Positions 41,926-51,734 of a DNA stretch of 64,000 bases are shown here, piece by piece. Below the pieces are notes generated by a model. It was not told the DNA's origin and ran no database searches. It was given only the letters and a program-made list of their open reading frames with translations. Within the stretch, counting starts at the first letter, position 1, and the number at the start of each line of letters is the position of its first letter. Source of the DNA: Klebsiella terrigena (GTDB taxonomy: Bacteria > Pseudomonadota > Gammaproteobacteria > Enterobacterales > Enterobacteriaceae); assembly GCF_006539725.1 (NCBI RefSeq), contig NZ_BJNO01000025.1, positions 17,017 through 81,016 of the forward strand, in the 5' to 3' direction. A program made the position numbers and the translations under genes.

Positions 41926-42657
41926 TTAGTCAAGCAGCGAAGGATCGGCGTCGATCATCAGCTGTTTCATCTCCTCAAAATGCTGATGGGAAAAGTCGCT
42001 GATTTTTTCCCAGTCGGCGGCGGTTTTCTCCGCCACCTCATCGGACAGCACCTTCAGCGGCCGGCCGGTTGACCAGGCGGTGACCAGAATCTGACAGGCG
42101 CGCTCGAGGGTCCAGATATCGTCAAACGCCTCGCCGATGGAGCCGGCGGTCACCAGTACCCCGTGATTGCCCATCAGCAGGCGGCGTTTATCCGCCAGCA
42201 GCCCCGCCAGCCGCGCCCCCTCGGCGACGGTATCGGCCATCCCGCCGTACAGCGTATCGACCGCCACGCGCTGAAAGTAGCGCGCGGTGTTTTGATCGAT
42301 AGGCAGGATCTGCGGCTGCTCGAGGCAGGCGACGCTGGTGGCATACACCGGATGCAGATGCAGCACCGCCCGGGCCTGCGGCAGCCGCTGGTGAATCTGC
42401 CCGTGAATAGCCCACGCCGTGGCGTCCACGTCCGCGCGGTGGGCGTTCTCTTCATCATCGGCGTTCAGCAGCAGCAGATCGCTGGCGCGAATGCGCGAGA
42501 AGTGGCGCCACTTCGGGTTGAGCAGAAACGTTTTGCCATCCGCCGACAGGGCGGCGCTAAAGTGGTTGGCGACCGCCTCGTGCATGCCGAGGTGGGCAAC
42601 AATGCGCAGTGTTGCCGCCAGATCGATGCGCGTTTGTTCTTCAAAAGAGTAGGCCAC
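41926..42657 (-). CDS. Class II aldolase/adducin-family protein
   Basis: A 243-residue metal-dependent aldolase-fold protein, translated from GTG. Zinc ligands are H100 and H102 (VLHLHPVY) and H165 (MGNHGVLVT). Members cleave beta-hydroxy carbonyl compounds or act as decarboxylases. It is the last gene of an operon with a fused permease-ATPase, a dioxygenase and a binding protein, and starts four bases after the binding-protein stop. The substrate is not known; it may split a product hydroxylated by the dioxygenase (inference). Confidence 0.82.
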   Translation of the reverse strand: MAYSFEEQTRIDLAATLRIVAHLGMHEAVANHFSAALSADGKTFLLNPKWRHFSRIRASDLLLLNADDEENAHRADVDATAWAIHGQIHQRLPQARAVLHLHPVYATSVACLEQPQILPIDQNTARYFQRVAVDTLYGGMADTVAEGARLAGLLADKRRLLMGNHGVLVTAGSIGEAFDDIWTLERACQILVTAWSTGRPLKVLSDEVAEKTAADWEKISDFSHQHFEEMKQLMIDADPSLLD

Positions 42658-42661
42658 GGCG

Positions 42662-43480
42662 TTATTCCACTTTCGGCATCAGGTCGTTGAGGTCCGCTGC
42701 GGTCGGCGGCTGGAAGTTATATTTTTTCAGCAGGGCGGCGTACTCCGGCGTGGCGCTAAACTTCTTCAGCCCCTCCTCAAGCGCGGTCTTCACTTCGCTG
42801 TTGCCTTTTTTCACCCCGAAGCCGTTGAGCACCGGGTAGATCAGCGTCGTGGAGGAGATGGTGATGCGGTCGCCAAGCTTGTCGACCACGCCGCGCGCCA
42901 CCGCTGCATCGGTTATCTGCGCCTCCACCGCCCGCGACAGCAGTGCCTGGGTGGTTTGCGGGTCGGTGGCGTATTCGCTAAGCGCTATCGGCGGCAGTCC
43001 TTTTTTCACGCAGTAGTCGGCGGAGAGCTTTTGCAGCTGCGCCAGCCACGAGGTGGCGCCCATCGAGCCAATCTTATGGCCGCAAAACTCCTCCGGCGTC
43101 TTCGGCTGATAGCTGGCACCCTTGAGGGCGAGGATCGACTCGCCGCTTTTCAGGTACGGAACCATATCAATCACCTTCAGCCGTTCGGCGGTGATATACA
43201 TCGACGAGTTGGTGATATCAAAGCGTCCGCCCTGCAGGCCGGGGATCAGATTTGGGAAGCGGGTATCGAGGTTGACCGCCTCGCGGCCCATGGTTTTGGC
43301 AATCCCGGCGAGAAACTCGATATCAAAGCCGGCGGGTTTATTGCTATCAATATATTCGTAAGGGAAAAAGGTCATATCCGAACCGGCAATGATTTTTCCC
43401 GGCTGCAGAAAGGCCGCTTGGGCGCTGGCCGCGCTCAGGGCGCCGACGGTGCAGAGGAGCAGGGTATTTAAACGTTTCAT
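42662..43480 (-). CDS. Periplasmic amino-acid-type binding protein (SBP_bac_3)
   Basis: A 272-residue secreted binding protein. The ATG at 43480 has GGAG six bases upstream and opens a Sec signal peptide ending SAASAQAAF. Family 3 features: GSDMTFFPYEYID, AGFDIEFLAGIAK, RFDITNSSMYITAERLKVID. Mature cysteines at two sites (EEFCGHK, SADYCVKKG) may form a disulfide. It should serve the fused importer of the same operon. Confidence 0.87.
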   Translation of the reverse strand: MKRLNTLLLCTVGALSAASAQAAFLQPGKIIAGSDMTFFPYEYIDSNKPAGFDIEFLAGIAKTMGREAVNLDTRFPNLIPGLQGGRFDITNSSMYITAERLKVIDMVPYLKSGESILALKGASYQPKTPEEFCGHKIGSMGATSWLAQLQKLSADYCVKKGLPPIALSEYATDPQTTQALLSRAVEAQITDAAVARGVVDKLGDRITISSTTLIYPVLNGFGVKKGNSEVKTALEEGLKKFSATPEYAALLKKYNFQPPTAADLNDLMPKVE

Positions 43481-43504
43481 AGAGATCTCCAAAGTGGGGG
43501 GCAA

Positions 43505-44377
43505 TCACATGCTGGCAGGGTCGTTTCCGGCCTGCTGTACGAAAAACGAGGCGCCGCGCGGCTTCTGCGGCAGACGAACATGATTGGCGGCGCTGCGCAC
43601 CAGCCCGCTCTCCGTGCCGGCGACCAGCCGTCCGGCGTGGGCGCTGGGCAGCGGGTTGTCGCCGTACGGCAGGGCGTCTTCGGCGGCGTAAACGCTGATA
43701 AACAGGGTACGCGGCAGGTCGGTTTCATTGGGGCTGGAGGCGTGGAGCAGCCGGGTATGCATAAAGCACACCGAGCCGGACGGGCCAAAGCAGGCCTCGG
43801 GCTGCTGGCAGTGGGTCGCCACCACCTCGTCATCCACCGCGCCGGTGAAGCGCGACGCCTGCCAGTGCGACCACAGCGGCCCCTTATGGCTTCCCGGCAC
43901 CACGTTCAGCGGGCCGTTCTCCGGCGTCACGTCGCTGACCATCAGCAGGGCGGTGATGATGTCGTCGTTACTGTGCGGCGTGAAGAGAAAATCCTGGTGC
44001 CATTTCACCTGGGTGGTGGTATGCGGCAGCTTGGAGTTAATTTTGCTGTGATGAAAGCGGGTGCCGCTGCCGCCGATAAGCTGCGCGGCAATCGCCGCCA
44101 TCCGCGAATCCAGCGCCGCGCGTCGGTAGGCGGCGGAGATCTCCGTCGGCGAGCTGACGCGGCGCAGCGACGGGTGGTCGGGGCGATGGTCGCTTTCAAG
44201 GTCGAAGCGCGGGCGGCCGTCCTCGGTCGCTCCCCAGGCCTCGTCGTGGCGGCGGCTCTCCGCCACCCAGCCGTCGAAATCCTGCTGCAGCCCGGCGATC
44301 TCTGCGGGAGAGAGCACCGCCTCAACCACCAGAAAACCCTGCTGATGAAACTGTTCGATTTGCCACTGCGCGATCAT
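43505..44377 (-). CDS. Phytanoyl-CoA dioxygenase (PhyH)-family Fe(II)/2-oxoglutarate oxygenase 1
   Basis: A 290-residue oxygenase from the ATG at 44377 (AAGGA upstream). The iron triad is H127, D129 (VKWHQDF) and H212 (LLHASSPN), with the 2-oxoglutarate-binding R223 (LPRTLF). Bacterial PhyH proteins hydroxylate amino acids, ectoine, phosphonates or alkylamines. It lies between the importer and its binding protein, so it probably acts on the imported compound in the cytosol. Confidence 0.85.
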   Translation of the reverse strand: MIAQWQIEQFHQQGFLVVEAVLSPAEIAGLQQDFDGWVAESRRHDEAWGATEDGRPRFDLESDHRPDHPSLRRVSSPTEISAAYRRAALDSRMAAIAAQLIGGSGTRFHHSKINSKLPHTTTQVKWHQDFLFTPHSNDDIITALLMVSDVTPENGPLNVVPGSHKGPLWSHWQASRFTGAVDDEVVATHCQQPEACFGPSGSVCFMHTRLLHASSPNETDLPRTLFISVYAAEDALPYGDNPLPSAHAGRLVAGTESGLVRSAANHVRLPQKPRGASFFVQQAGNDPASM

Positions 44378-44403
44378 ATTTTTTCCTTTCACAAACGGAG
44401 CGG

Positions 44404-45924
44404 TTAAGCCAAAGAGACGTCTTTGAGGAAGGCGTCAACGCGCGGGTGATCGCCGTCGCGCATCGCCTGAGGCGTGTCGTCGCAAACCACGCGCCCTTTT
44501 TCCATAAAGACAATTCGGTCGGAAACTTTGAAGGCAAAATTCATCTCGTGGGTCACGATAACCATGGTGATCCCCTCATCGGCCAGCGATTCGATAACCT
44601 GAAGCACTTCGTTGACTTTTTCCGGGTCCAGCGCCGAGGTTGGCTCATCGAAGAGCATGATTTGCGGGCGCATCATCAGGGCGCGGGCGATAGCCACCCG
44701 CTGCTGCTGGCCGCCGGAAAGCTGGTGCGGATACTTCCACGCGTGGTCGAGCATGCCGACCTTATACAGCAGCTCGCAGGCGCGCTGCCTGAGCTCCGCC
44801 TCCGCCGCCAGTCGGTGATAGCGCGGGGCCAGCAGCAGGTTGCCGAACACGGTCAGGTGCGGGAAGAGGTTGAAGCTCTGAAAGACCATGCCAATATTCA
44901 GCCGGTGCGCGGCGTTCTCCATAAAGCGCGGCTTCTGCACGCCCTGGCGTTCGAGGTGAATAAAAGGCTGGCCGTTGATGCGGATCTCGCCGTTATCGAT
45001 CTGTTCCAGGCCGTTGAGCAGGCGAATCAGCGTGGTTTTGCCGGAGCCGGAAGGGCCGATAACCGACACCACTTCCCCGGGCTGGACCTGCAGGCTGACG
45101 GCGCCCAGCACCTCCACGTTGTTGTAGGCTTTATGCAACTTCGAGGCCTGCAGCGCCGGCTGGTGGCTATCGATGACGCTGCGGGCAACGGCCGGACGGG
45201 CGGCGGTGGCCAGCGCCAGCATGTCGGCGTCGACCGGGCGGTTGGTTTTACGCTGGGTGACGTCGAGCCAGGTCTCCAGGCGCTTCAGCAGGAAGTCAAA
45301 CACGGTGACGATCAGCACGTAGTAGAACGCCACCGCCGCCATGGTCTCCATCACCAAAAAGTTTTGCGAATAGAGGCGCTGGCCGACCATCAAAATCTCG
45401 GTCAGGGAGATGACGGAAACCAGCGAGCTGAGCTTAACGATCGCAATATACTCATTGGCCAGCGCCGGCAGCGCCACCCGCAGCGCCTGGGGAATAATCA
45501 CCCGCCACTGCGTGCCGCCATAGCGCAGCCCTAAGGCCCGCGCGGCCTCGCCCTGGCCTTTGGCGATGGAGAGCAGGCCGCCGCGATGGATCTCGGCGAC
45601 GTAGGCCGCTTCGCTGAGCACCATCGCCAGCAGGCCGGCCCAGAAGGGATCGTTGAGCACCACCGCAAATGACGGCACCGCCTGCGGCAGGTTATAAACG
45701 AAGATCAGCAGCACCAGCAGCGGCAGGCTGCGAAACAGCCAGATATAGAGCCGGGCGGGGACGTTAAAAAGCCTGCGCGGCGACTGCTTGGCGAGGGCGA
45801 GAATAAAGCCCAGCACAATACTGCAACCCCAGGTCAGCAGACTCAGTTTAATGACGGTCCAGGTGGCCTGCCAAAAATCTGCGTCGCTGAGCAGACTTAA
45901 CATGTAGTTCCAGTTAAACATCAT
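44404..45924 (-). CDS. Fused amino-acid ABC permease-ATPase
   Basis: One 506-residue chain joins a HisM/GlnP-type permease (residues 1-220; coupling loop [21 protein letters not shown]) to a GlnQ-type ATPase (residues 258-506; Walker [10 protein letters not shown] at 290-298, signature [15 protein letters not shown], Walker [16 protein letters not shown]). A linker of about 35 residues connects them. Usually these are two genes; the fused form enforces 1:1 stoichiometry, and a homodimer would make a complete transporter. First gene of the operon that runs to the aldolase. Confidence 0.9.
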   Translation of the reverse strand: MMFNWNYMLSLLSDADFWQATWTVIKLSLLTWGCSIVLGFILALAKQSPRRLFNVPARLYIWLFRSLPLLVLLIFVYNLPQAVPSFAVVLNDPFWAGLLAMVLSEAAYVAEIHRGGLLSIAKGQGEAARALGLRYGGTQWRVIIPQALRVALPALANEYIAIVKLSSLVSVISLTEILMVGQRLYSQNFLVMETMAAVAFYYVLIVTVFDFLLKRLETWLDVTQRKTNRPVDADMLALATAARPAVARSVIDSHQPALQASKLHKAYNNVEVLGAVSLQVQPGEVVSVIGPSGSGKTTLIRLLNGLEQIDNGEIRINGQPFIHLERQGVQKPRFMENAAHRLNIGMVFQSFNLFPHLTVFGNLLLAPRYHRLAAEAELRQRACELLYKVGMLDHAWKYPHQLSGGQQQRVAIARALMMRPQIMLFDEPTSALDPEKVNEVLQVIESLADEGITMVIVTHEMNFAFKVSDRIVFMEKGRVVCDDTPQAMRDGDHPRVDAFLKDVSLA

Positions 45925-46423
45925 GGGCTATTTCACTCGCCATAATTAACGGACATGAAGACGATACCGATGTTCTAAAATGGGGCATCGTCACTATTTA
46001 TCGGGCAATTACACTATGCTGGTACTCTTCGCCATCAGGCAATTAGTAAATTTTTGGTCTTTAAGTTTAAAAAAACTATATAGCCAGATTAATTTCAATA
46101 AATTTAAAGCAATGAGTGCGAAACAAGAACTAAACATTAAAAAAACAATTGCTGTTATTGGTCAACGGAATCGGCCGGTAAATTGGGCATTGTGCCACAA
46201 TGGGGCGCTTCGGGGATTTATTTGGTGCAGCCTGGTTCATATTGGTGCAATTAAACCACCGGGGCTGGGGTTTTATTATTTCAGCGCATTTAGCGAGATA
46301 AATAATTCATTCATCCCCGCGGCAATGCGTCTTTTAGCCGGGGAGTGGCACGATGCTTGCAATCGGCCTATCAGGAAACTATGCCGTTTCTGTGAGTAAC
46401 AATATTTCATAAAGGGTAAGGCT
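45925..46423. other. Divergent promoter region of the LysR-centred regulon
   Basis: Nearly 500 bases, notably AT-rich, between the fused importer gene and the LysR gene. It contains a perfect 15-base palindrome (46188-46202) and two copies of ATGGGGC (near 45980 and 46200). Weak open frames here lack ribosome-binding sites and coding character. Confidence 0.65.
46188..46202. promoter_or_regulatory. Candidate LysR operator palindrome
   Basis: CATTGTGCCACAATG is a perfect 7+1+7 inverted repeat in the middle of the divergent region, followed by GGGGC. It is the best candidate for the binding site of the adjacent LysR protein. Confidence 0.5.
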
Positions 46424-47338
46424 ATGACGCGATTCACGCTCAAACAACTTAAATACTTCGTTACCGTTGTGGAGACCGAAAGCATCGCCGAAGCCTCCCG
46501 ACAGCTGCATATTGCCCAGCCGTCGATCTCGATTGCGATAAAAAACCTTGAGGGCACCTTCGAGCAGCAGCTGTTTATTCGCCACCACGCGCAGGGCGTT
46601 TCGCTCACCCCCTGCGGGCGGCGCTTCTACGAGAAAGCCAAGGAGCTGCTGCGCCTCTCCTGGGAGTTTGAACAAAACGCGCGCGCCGATAAGGAGCTGG
46701 TTTCCGGCACCATTTCGGTGGGCTGCTTTGAATCCGTCGCCCCGCTGTATATGCCAAAGCTGGTGGCCGGATTTAAAAAGATGTATCCCGAAATAACCCT
46801 TCAGCTCTACGATGGCGAGCAGCATGAATTAATGCACGGCCTGCATCGCGGGCGTTTTGATTTAGCCCTGGTCTACGATCTGGAATTAGGCCACTCGATC
46901 AGTAAAGAGACGCTCAATGCGCCGCATAAACCCTATGCGCTATTACCGGCCAGCCATCCGCTGGCGCAAAAAAAGAGCGTTACGCTGCAGGAATTAAGCC
47001 AGGAGCCGATGATTTTGCTCGATGCGGTGCCGAGTAAAAACTATTTTATTACCATTTTTAAAGAGAAGGGCTACCACCCGCAGGTGGCCTACAGCTCGCC
47101 GTCAATTGAGATGGTGCGCTGTATGGTCGGGCAGGGGCTGGGCTTCTCGGTATTAGTGACCCGGCCGCTTTGCGATATGACCTACGACGGCGAGCGGCTG
47201 GTCCAGCTGGAGATTGAAGATCAAATGCCGGCCTCAACCTTAATTATGGCGCACCTCGCCAATAACGAACCTACCCGGCCAACGCAGCTTTTTATGGACT
47301 ATTGTCGCAGCATTGAGCTAACCCCGGCGCTGGTTTAG
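46424..47338 (+). CDS. LysR-family regulator of the dioxygenase/aldolase genes
   Basis: A 304-residue LysR-type regulator: N-terminal helix-turn-helix (ESIAEASRQLHIAQPSISIAI) and C-terminal effector domain with GTISVGCFESVAPLYMP and CMVGQGLGFSVL. It is divergent from the fused-importer operon and precedes a second PhyH oxygenase gene, so it probably controls both. Confidence 0.88.
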   Translation: MTRFTLKQLKYFVTVVETESIAEASRQLHIAQPSISIAIKNLEGTFEQQLFIRHHAQGVSLTPCGRRFYEKAKELLRLSWEFEQNARADKELVSGTISVGCFESVAPLYMPKLVAGFKKMYPEITLQLYDGEQHELMHGLHRGRFDLALVYDLELGHSISKETLNAPHKPYALLPASHPLAQKKSVTLQELSQEPMILLDAVPSKNYFITIFKEKGYHPQVAYSSPSIEMVRCMVGQGLGFSVLVTRPLCDMTYDGERLVQLEIEDQMPASTLIMAHLANNEPTRPTQLFMDYCRSIELTPALV

Positions 47339-47375
47339 CCGGTAACTTCGAGCGCGCCGGGGATATATATTGTCA

Positions 47376-47389
47376 GGCGCCTGAGCGCC
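47376..47389 (+). terminator. Hairpin after the LysR gene
   Basis: GGCGC (47376-47380) and GCGCC (47385-47389) enclose CTGA, 38 bases after the LysR stop. TATTTTATTTG lies about 20 bases further on. A weak terminator at best. Confidence 0.4.
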
Positions 47390-47599
47390 AGGCTCGAGGG
47401 CTATTTTATTTGTTATTTCGATCCCGGACAGTGCCCGACAAAATACTAACGTCCGGTGGGACAGGCTCAGAGGCTCATAAATTGCTATGACGAGTATCGT
47501 TTTATAATAATTTACCATTCGACGCTGGCTAAATAACCTGAGTCCGCTGACGCCCGGCGTCATCAACCCAATCATTTATCCAGTACAGGACGGTTAGCT

Positions 47600-48427
47600 A
47601 TGCACAATCAGCGTTATCCGCAGATCGACCGGCAGACGATCGATACCTACCAGACGGATGGAGTGGTGTTACTGAAGGGCGCGTTCACTGCGTGGATCGA
47701 CGGACTGGCGAACGGCGTGGCGGAACTGATGGCCAACCCCAGCGAGTACGGGCACGCCAGAACGGTGGTGCCGAAGGACGGCTCCGCGCCCTTTTTCCAG
47801 GACTACTGCAACTGGTCACGGATCGCCGATTTTGAGCAGTTTGTCAGGCAGTCGCCGGCGGCGGAAATTGCCGCCGCCCTGATGCAATCGACCACGGCGA
47901 AATTTTTCCACGAGCACACTCTGGTCAAGCCCGCCGGCGGCAGCACGGTCACCCCCTGGCACCACGATCAGCCCTACTACTGCGTTGAGGGGCGGCAGAA
48001 CGTCAGCTTTTGGATCCCGCTGGACCCGGTTGCGCAGGAGATTTCGCTGCGCTGCATCCGCGGTTCCCACCTGTGGGGAGAGGAGTTCAGTCCGACCCGC
48101 TTCAACGGCTCGAAGCTCTATCAGCACGGTCGCTTTAAGGAGCTGCCGGACATTGACGCCCATCAGGAGGAGTACGATATCGTCAGCTGGGCGCTGGAGC
48201 CGGGCGACGCGATCGCCTTCCACTACCGAACGCTGCACGGCGCCAGAGGTAACGCCACGGCGCGGGCGCGACGGGTCTTCTCCGCCCGCTGGGTGGGCGA
48301 CGACGCCACCTTTGTTGACCGCGGGGGCGTGACCTCGCCGCCGTTCCCGGAGTTGACGCTAAAAGAGGGCGATGCCCTGGTTTCACCGCTGTTCCCGCAG
48401 GTGTGGCCGCGCGAAGCGCGGGGTTAA
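47600..48427 (+). CDS. PhyH-family Fe(II)/2-oxoglutarate oxygenase 2
   Basis: A 275-residue oxygenase with the iron triad H121, D123 (TPWHHDQPYY) and H213 (TLHGARGN), and an arginine pair (RARRVFSARWVGDD) for 2-oxoglutarate. It shares the fold but little sequence with the oxygenase at 43505, so the two probably act on different compounds or steps. A possible ribosome-binding site (acagga) lies 13 bases upstream. It follows the LysR gene after a 261-base gap and may have its own promoter. Confidence 0.83.
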   Translation: MHNQRYPQIDRQTIDTYQTDGVVLLKGAFTAWIDGLANGVAELMANPSEYGHARTVVPKDGSAPFFQDYCNWSRIADFEQFVRQSPAAEIAAALMQSTTAKFFHEHTLVKPAGGSTVTPWHHDQPYYCVEGRQNVSFWIPLDPVAQEISLRCIRGSHLWGEEFSPTRFNGSKLYQHGRFKELPDIDAHQEEYDIVSWALEPGDAIAFHYRTLHGARGNATARARRVFSARWVGDDATFVDRGGVTSPPFPELTLKEGDALVSPLFPQVWPREARG

Positions 48428-48792
48428 TATCGTCGGGCGGCAATCATTAACGGCGGAAAATTATATTGCCGCTGCCGGCCTTCCGGCGGGTTAATTATTT
48501 TCCGCCGCCTCGGCGCTAAATCGGTGCCATTTTGCCGGCCAGCCGAATATTCCCGGTGCCGGCATCCCGCTACGAAAATGCCTGCTTAATGTTTTCTTAA
48601 TATTTCATCTTCAATGATGCTGGCGACTATTCCGCCAACACACTTCTTATCCGTCTATATCGCGCTAAATAAGAGTTAAATTCCGTCAGCATCACAAAAG
48701 CCAGAAAAAAACCGCCCCCGGCGTTGCAAGCCGTGAACCCCTCGCTATATGTTAAATTTGTGTTTAATAAATGATACCTAAGGGTTGGTTTT
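48428..48792. other. Intergenic region before the Afu/Fbp-type importer
   Basis: 365 bases without a gene. A small hairpin, GCCGG-CCTT-CCGGC, about 50 bases after the oxygenase stop may end that transcript. The downstream half is AT-rich and should carry the importer promoter; no specific operator was recognised. Confidence 0.6.
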
Positions 48793-49881
48793 ATGTATAA
48801 GAAAATTGGTGGTTTAGTGGTTTCACTGACGGCAGTCTTCTCCGGCTCCGTTTTGGCGGCGCTCCCTCAGGGCTACCCGGCTGAATATCAAAAGGTGGTT
48901 GATGCCGGGAAGAAAGAGGGCAAGGTTGTCATCTATTCAACGACCGATACCAAAGCGGCGGGGCCGTTAATTAAAGGGTTCGAGGCGCAGTACCCCGGAA
49001 TTAACGTTGAATATAACGATATGAACAGCACCGAGCTGTACAACCGCTACATCAGCGAGCAGGCGGCGGGCGGCGGCAGCGGAGACGTGGTCTGGAGCTC
49101 ATCGATGGATACGGCGCTGAAGCTCGCCACCGACTACGCCGAAGAGTACGCCTCGCCCGAGCTGGGCAAGCTGCCAAAATGGGCGGTCTGGCAGCAGAAG
49201 GCCTACGGCACCACCTATGAGCCGGTGGTCTTTATCTACAACAAGCGGCTGATCCCGCAGGGCGACGTGCCGGACTCCCACACCGCGCTGGCGAAGCTGA
49301 TTGCCGGCCAGGCCGACAAATTTAAAGGTAAGGTCACCACCTACGATATCGAAAAATCTGGCCTCGGCTTTATGCTGGCGGTGCAGGACAGCAAGGCCGA
49401 CGCCAGCTATTTTAGCAACCTGGCGGGAATGGCCAAAGGCGGCCTGACCGTGCAATCCTCTACCGGCACCATGATGGAGCGCGTCTCATCGGGTGAAAAC
49501 CTGATTGGCTTTAACATTCTCGGCTCTTACGCCGAAGCGCGCGCCAAAACCGATCCCTCCCTCGGCATCGCCTATCCCAAAGACTACGTGCTGGTCCTTT
49601 CCCGCGTCTCGTTTATTACCGCCGACGCCGGGCATCCTAACGCCGCGAAGCTGTGGTTCGACTACGTGCTGTCAGAGAAAGGGCAGAGCATCCTCGCCGG
49701 TCAGGCCGATATCCCCTCTATTCGTAACGATATCGAAGGCAAAAATGATATCGACGGGATGACCAAAATGCTGGGTAACGCCCTGAAGCCGATTCCGGTG
49801 GATGAAACCCTGCTGGAATATCTGGAACCGAAAAAGCGTCTGGAATTTATCAAACAGTGGCGTAGCGCGGCGGCTAAATAA
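48793..49881 (+). CDS. Periplasmic binding protein, AfuA/FbpA (COG1840) family
   Basis: A 362-residue secreted binding protein (signal peptide ending SGSVLAALP). The mature start, GKVVIYSTTDTKAAGPLIKG, and SGDVVWSSSMDTALKLA are typical of the ferric-iron/AfuA group. That group contains both iron and sugar-phosphate binders, and the ligand tyrosines of iron binders could not be assigned here. It leads a three-gene importer. Confidence 0.85.
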   Translation: MYKKIGGLVVSLTAVFSGSVLAALPQGYPAEYQKVVDAGKKEGKVVIYSTTDTKAAGPLIKGFEAQYPGINVEYNDMNSTELYNRYISEQAAGGGSGDVVWSSSMDTALKLATDYAEEYASPELGKLPKWAVWQQKAYGTTYEPVVFIYNKRLIPQGDVPDSHTALAKLIAGQADKFKGKVTTYDIEKSGLGFMLAVQDSKADASYFSNLAGMAKGGLTVQSSTGTMMERVSSGENLIGFNILGSYAEARAKTDPSLGIAYPKDYVLVLSRVSFITADAGHPNAAKLWFDYVLSEKGQSILAGQADIPSIRNDIEGKNDIDGMTKMLGNALKPIPVDETLLEYLEPKKRLEFIKQWRSAAAK

Positions 49882-49890
49882 TCCTCCTGA

Positions 49891-49916
49891 GGCGCGACAT
49901 CTTCCGCTGTCGCGCC
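49891..49916 (+). other. Intergenic hairpin between binding protein and permease
   Basis: A perfect 9-bp stem, GGCGCGACA (49891-49899) and TGTCGCGCC (49908-49916), with an 8-base loop and no T-run. Within an operon such stems often protect the upstream mRNA and lower downstream expression; this is inference. Confidence 0.65.
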
Positions 49917-49964
49917 CGTTAATACCCGGCAGGCTGCGTTAACGCCTGAGCAAAGGGATCGCAT

Positions 49965-51734
49965 ATGAACGTATTACGCCGAAAATGGCAGGGGCTGCCG
50001 CGCGGTATTGTGGTGCTGATCGCGGCATTGGCTATCTACGTCCCGCTGTTATTTATTGTGGTGCAGAGCTTTCTCTCGGCGCCTTTTTTTGCGCGTTCGA
50101 AAGCGTTCAGCTTTGAAGCCTTCGAATTTATCTTTACCGACCCTGATTTTTATCTGGCGCTGAGGTCCGGCTTTATTCTGGCGTTCGGCCTGGTGGCGAT
50201 CGCCATTCCGCTCGGGGGGATCCTCGCCTTTTTAATGGTCCGCACCGATTTGCCCGGCCGGCGCTTTATTGAACCCCTGATCCTGGTACCCATCTTCGTC
50301 TCGCCGATGGTGCTGGCCTTTGGCTACGTGGTGGCGGCGGGGCCGGTTGGCTTCTTCTCGCAGTGGGCCGAGCGGCTGCTGGGCTTTGTGCCGTGGAACA
50401 TCTACTCGATGTTCAGCATCGTGGCGATCGCCGGATTAACCCACGTCCCGCACGCCTATCTCTATATCTCCTCCGCTCTGCGCAGCGTCGGCTCCGACGT
50501 CGAGGAGGCGGCCAGGACGGTCGGCGCTTCGCCGCTGCAGGTCATGACCTCCGTCAGCCTGCCGATGGTGCGGCCCTCGATCCTCTACGCCTGCGTGCTG
50601 CTGTTTTTCCTCGGCCTGGAGGTGTTCGGCCTGATGCTGGTACTCGGCGACCCCGAGGGCAACATGGTGCTGGCGACCTACCTCTATAAGCTGACCAATA
50701 AGCTTGGCACCCCCTCTTATCACCTGATGGCGGCGGTGGCGGTGGTGCTCATTTGCATCACCATCCCGCTGGTGATGCTGCAGCGTCGGCTGATGCGCAC
50801 CGCCAACCGCTTTGTCACCATGAAGGGCAAGGCCTCCCAGGCGCGCGCGCTGCCGCTGGGCAAGTGGCGCTGGGTTGCCGGCGTGGTGGTGGTGCTGTGG
50901 CTGACGGTAACCATCGGCGTCCCGCTGCTTGGCGTGGCGATGCGGGCGTTTATTTCCAACTGGGGCGTCGGCGTGTCGCTGTGGGACGAGCTCTCGCTGG
51001 CGACCTTCCGCAACATCTGGCAGCAGCCGAACCTGCTGCGGGCCATCGTCAACTCGATGGCGATCGGTATTTTTGGCGGCGCGCTGGCGGTCGTGTGCTA
51101 TCTGTTTGTCGGGATCGCCATGCACCGCAAGCCGGACAACGTGACGCGCTTCCTTGACTACAGCGTGCTGGTGCCGCGCGCGGTGCCGGGTCTGCTGGCG
51201 GGGCTGGCGTTTCTGTGGGTGTTTTTATTCCTGCCGATGTGGCTCGATCAGTCGCTGAAAAACGGCTGGCTCTCGGCGCTGCCGATGGCCGACTGGCTGC
51301 GCGAGCATCTTATCGTGCAGCTGCGGGCGCTGCGCAACACCATTTTTAGCGTCTGGCTGGCCTATACCGTGGTGTGGATGGCCTACGGGCTGCGCCTGAT
51401 CTCCTCGACGCTGCTGCAGGTGGCACCGGAGCTTGAGGAGGCGGCCCGCAGCACCGGCGCCTCTCGCGGCCAGGTGACCCGCCACGTCACGGTTCCGCTG
51501 TCGCGCTACGGCCTGATCGGCTCGTGGCTGCTGATGTTCCTGATCTTCGAGCGTGAATACTCCACCGGGGTGTACCTGCTTTCGCCGGGGACGGAAACGA
51601 TCGGCTCCATGCTGGTCTCGCTGTGGGCGGCGGGGGCTATCGATATCGTCGCCGCGCTCTCGTTTATCAATATCCTGCTGGTGGTCATCGGCCTGGGTAT
51701 CGCCCTGCGCTTTGGAGTGAAATTACATGATTGA
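49965..51734 (+). CDS. ABC permease with two fused transmembrane halves (FbpB/AfuB type)
   Basis: A 589-residue inner-membrane permease that carries two BPD_transp_1 domains, roughly residues 60-260 and 345-560. Each has a coupling loop: VEEAARTVGASPLQVMTSVSLP and LEEAARSTGASRGQVTRHVTVP (written here without flanks). One chain therefore forms the whole channel, as in FbpB. It overlaps the ATPase gene by eight bases. Confidence 0.9.
   Translation: MNVLRRKWQGLPRGIVVLIAALAIYVPLLFIVVQSFLSAPFFARSKAFSFEAFEFIFTDPDFYLALRSGFILAFGLVAIAIPLGGILAFLMVRTDLPGRRFIEPLILVPIFVSPMVLAFGYVVAAGPVGFFSQWAERLLGFVPWNIYSMFSIVAIAGLTHVPHAYLYISSALRSVGSDVEEAARTVGASPLQVMTSVSLPMVRPSILYACVLLFFLGLEVFGLMLVLGDPEGNMVLATYLYKLTNKLGTPSYHLMAAVAVVLICITIPLVMLQRRLMRTANRFVTMKGKASQARALPLGKWRWVAGVVVVLWLTVTIGVPLLGVAMRAFISNWGVGVSLWDELSLATFRNIWQQPNLLRAIVNSMAIGIFGGALAVVCYLFVGIAMHRKPDNVTRFLDYSVLVPRAVPGLLAGLAFLWVFLFLPMWLDQSLKNGWLSALPMADWLREHLIVQLRALRNTIFSVWLAYTVVWMAYGLRLISSTLLQVAPELEEAARSTGASRGQVTRHVTVPLSRYGLIGSWLLMFLIFEREYSTGVYLLSPGTETIGSMLVSLWAAGAIDIVAALSFINILLVVIGLGIALRFGVKLHD

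Noticed and set aside
45980..46399. 139-codon frame between the fused importer and LysR genes
   Set aside because: AT-rich, no ribosome-binding site, no recognisable motif, and it covers the likely operator region.
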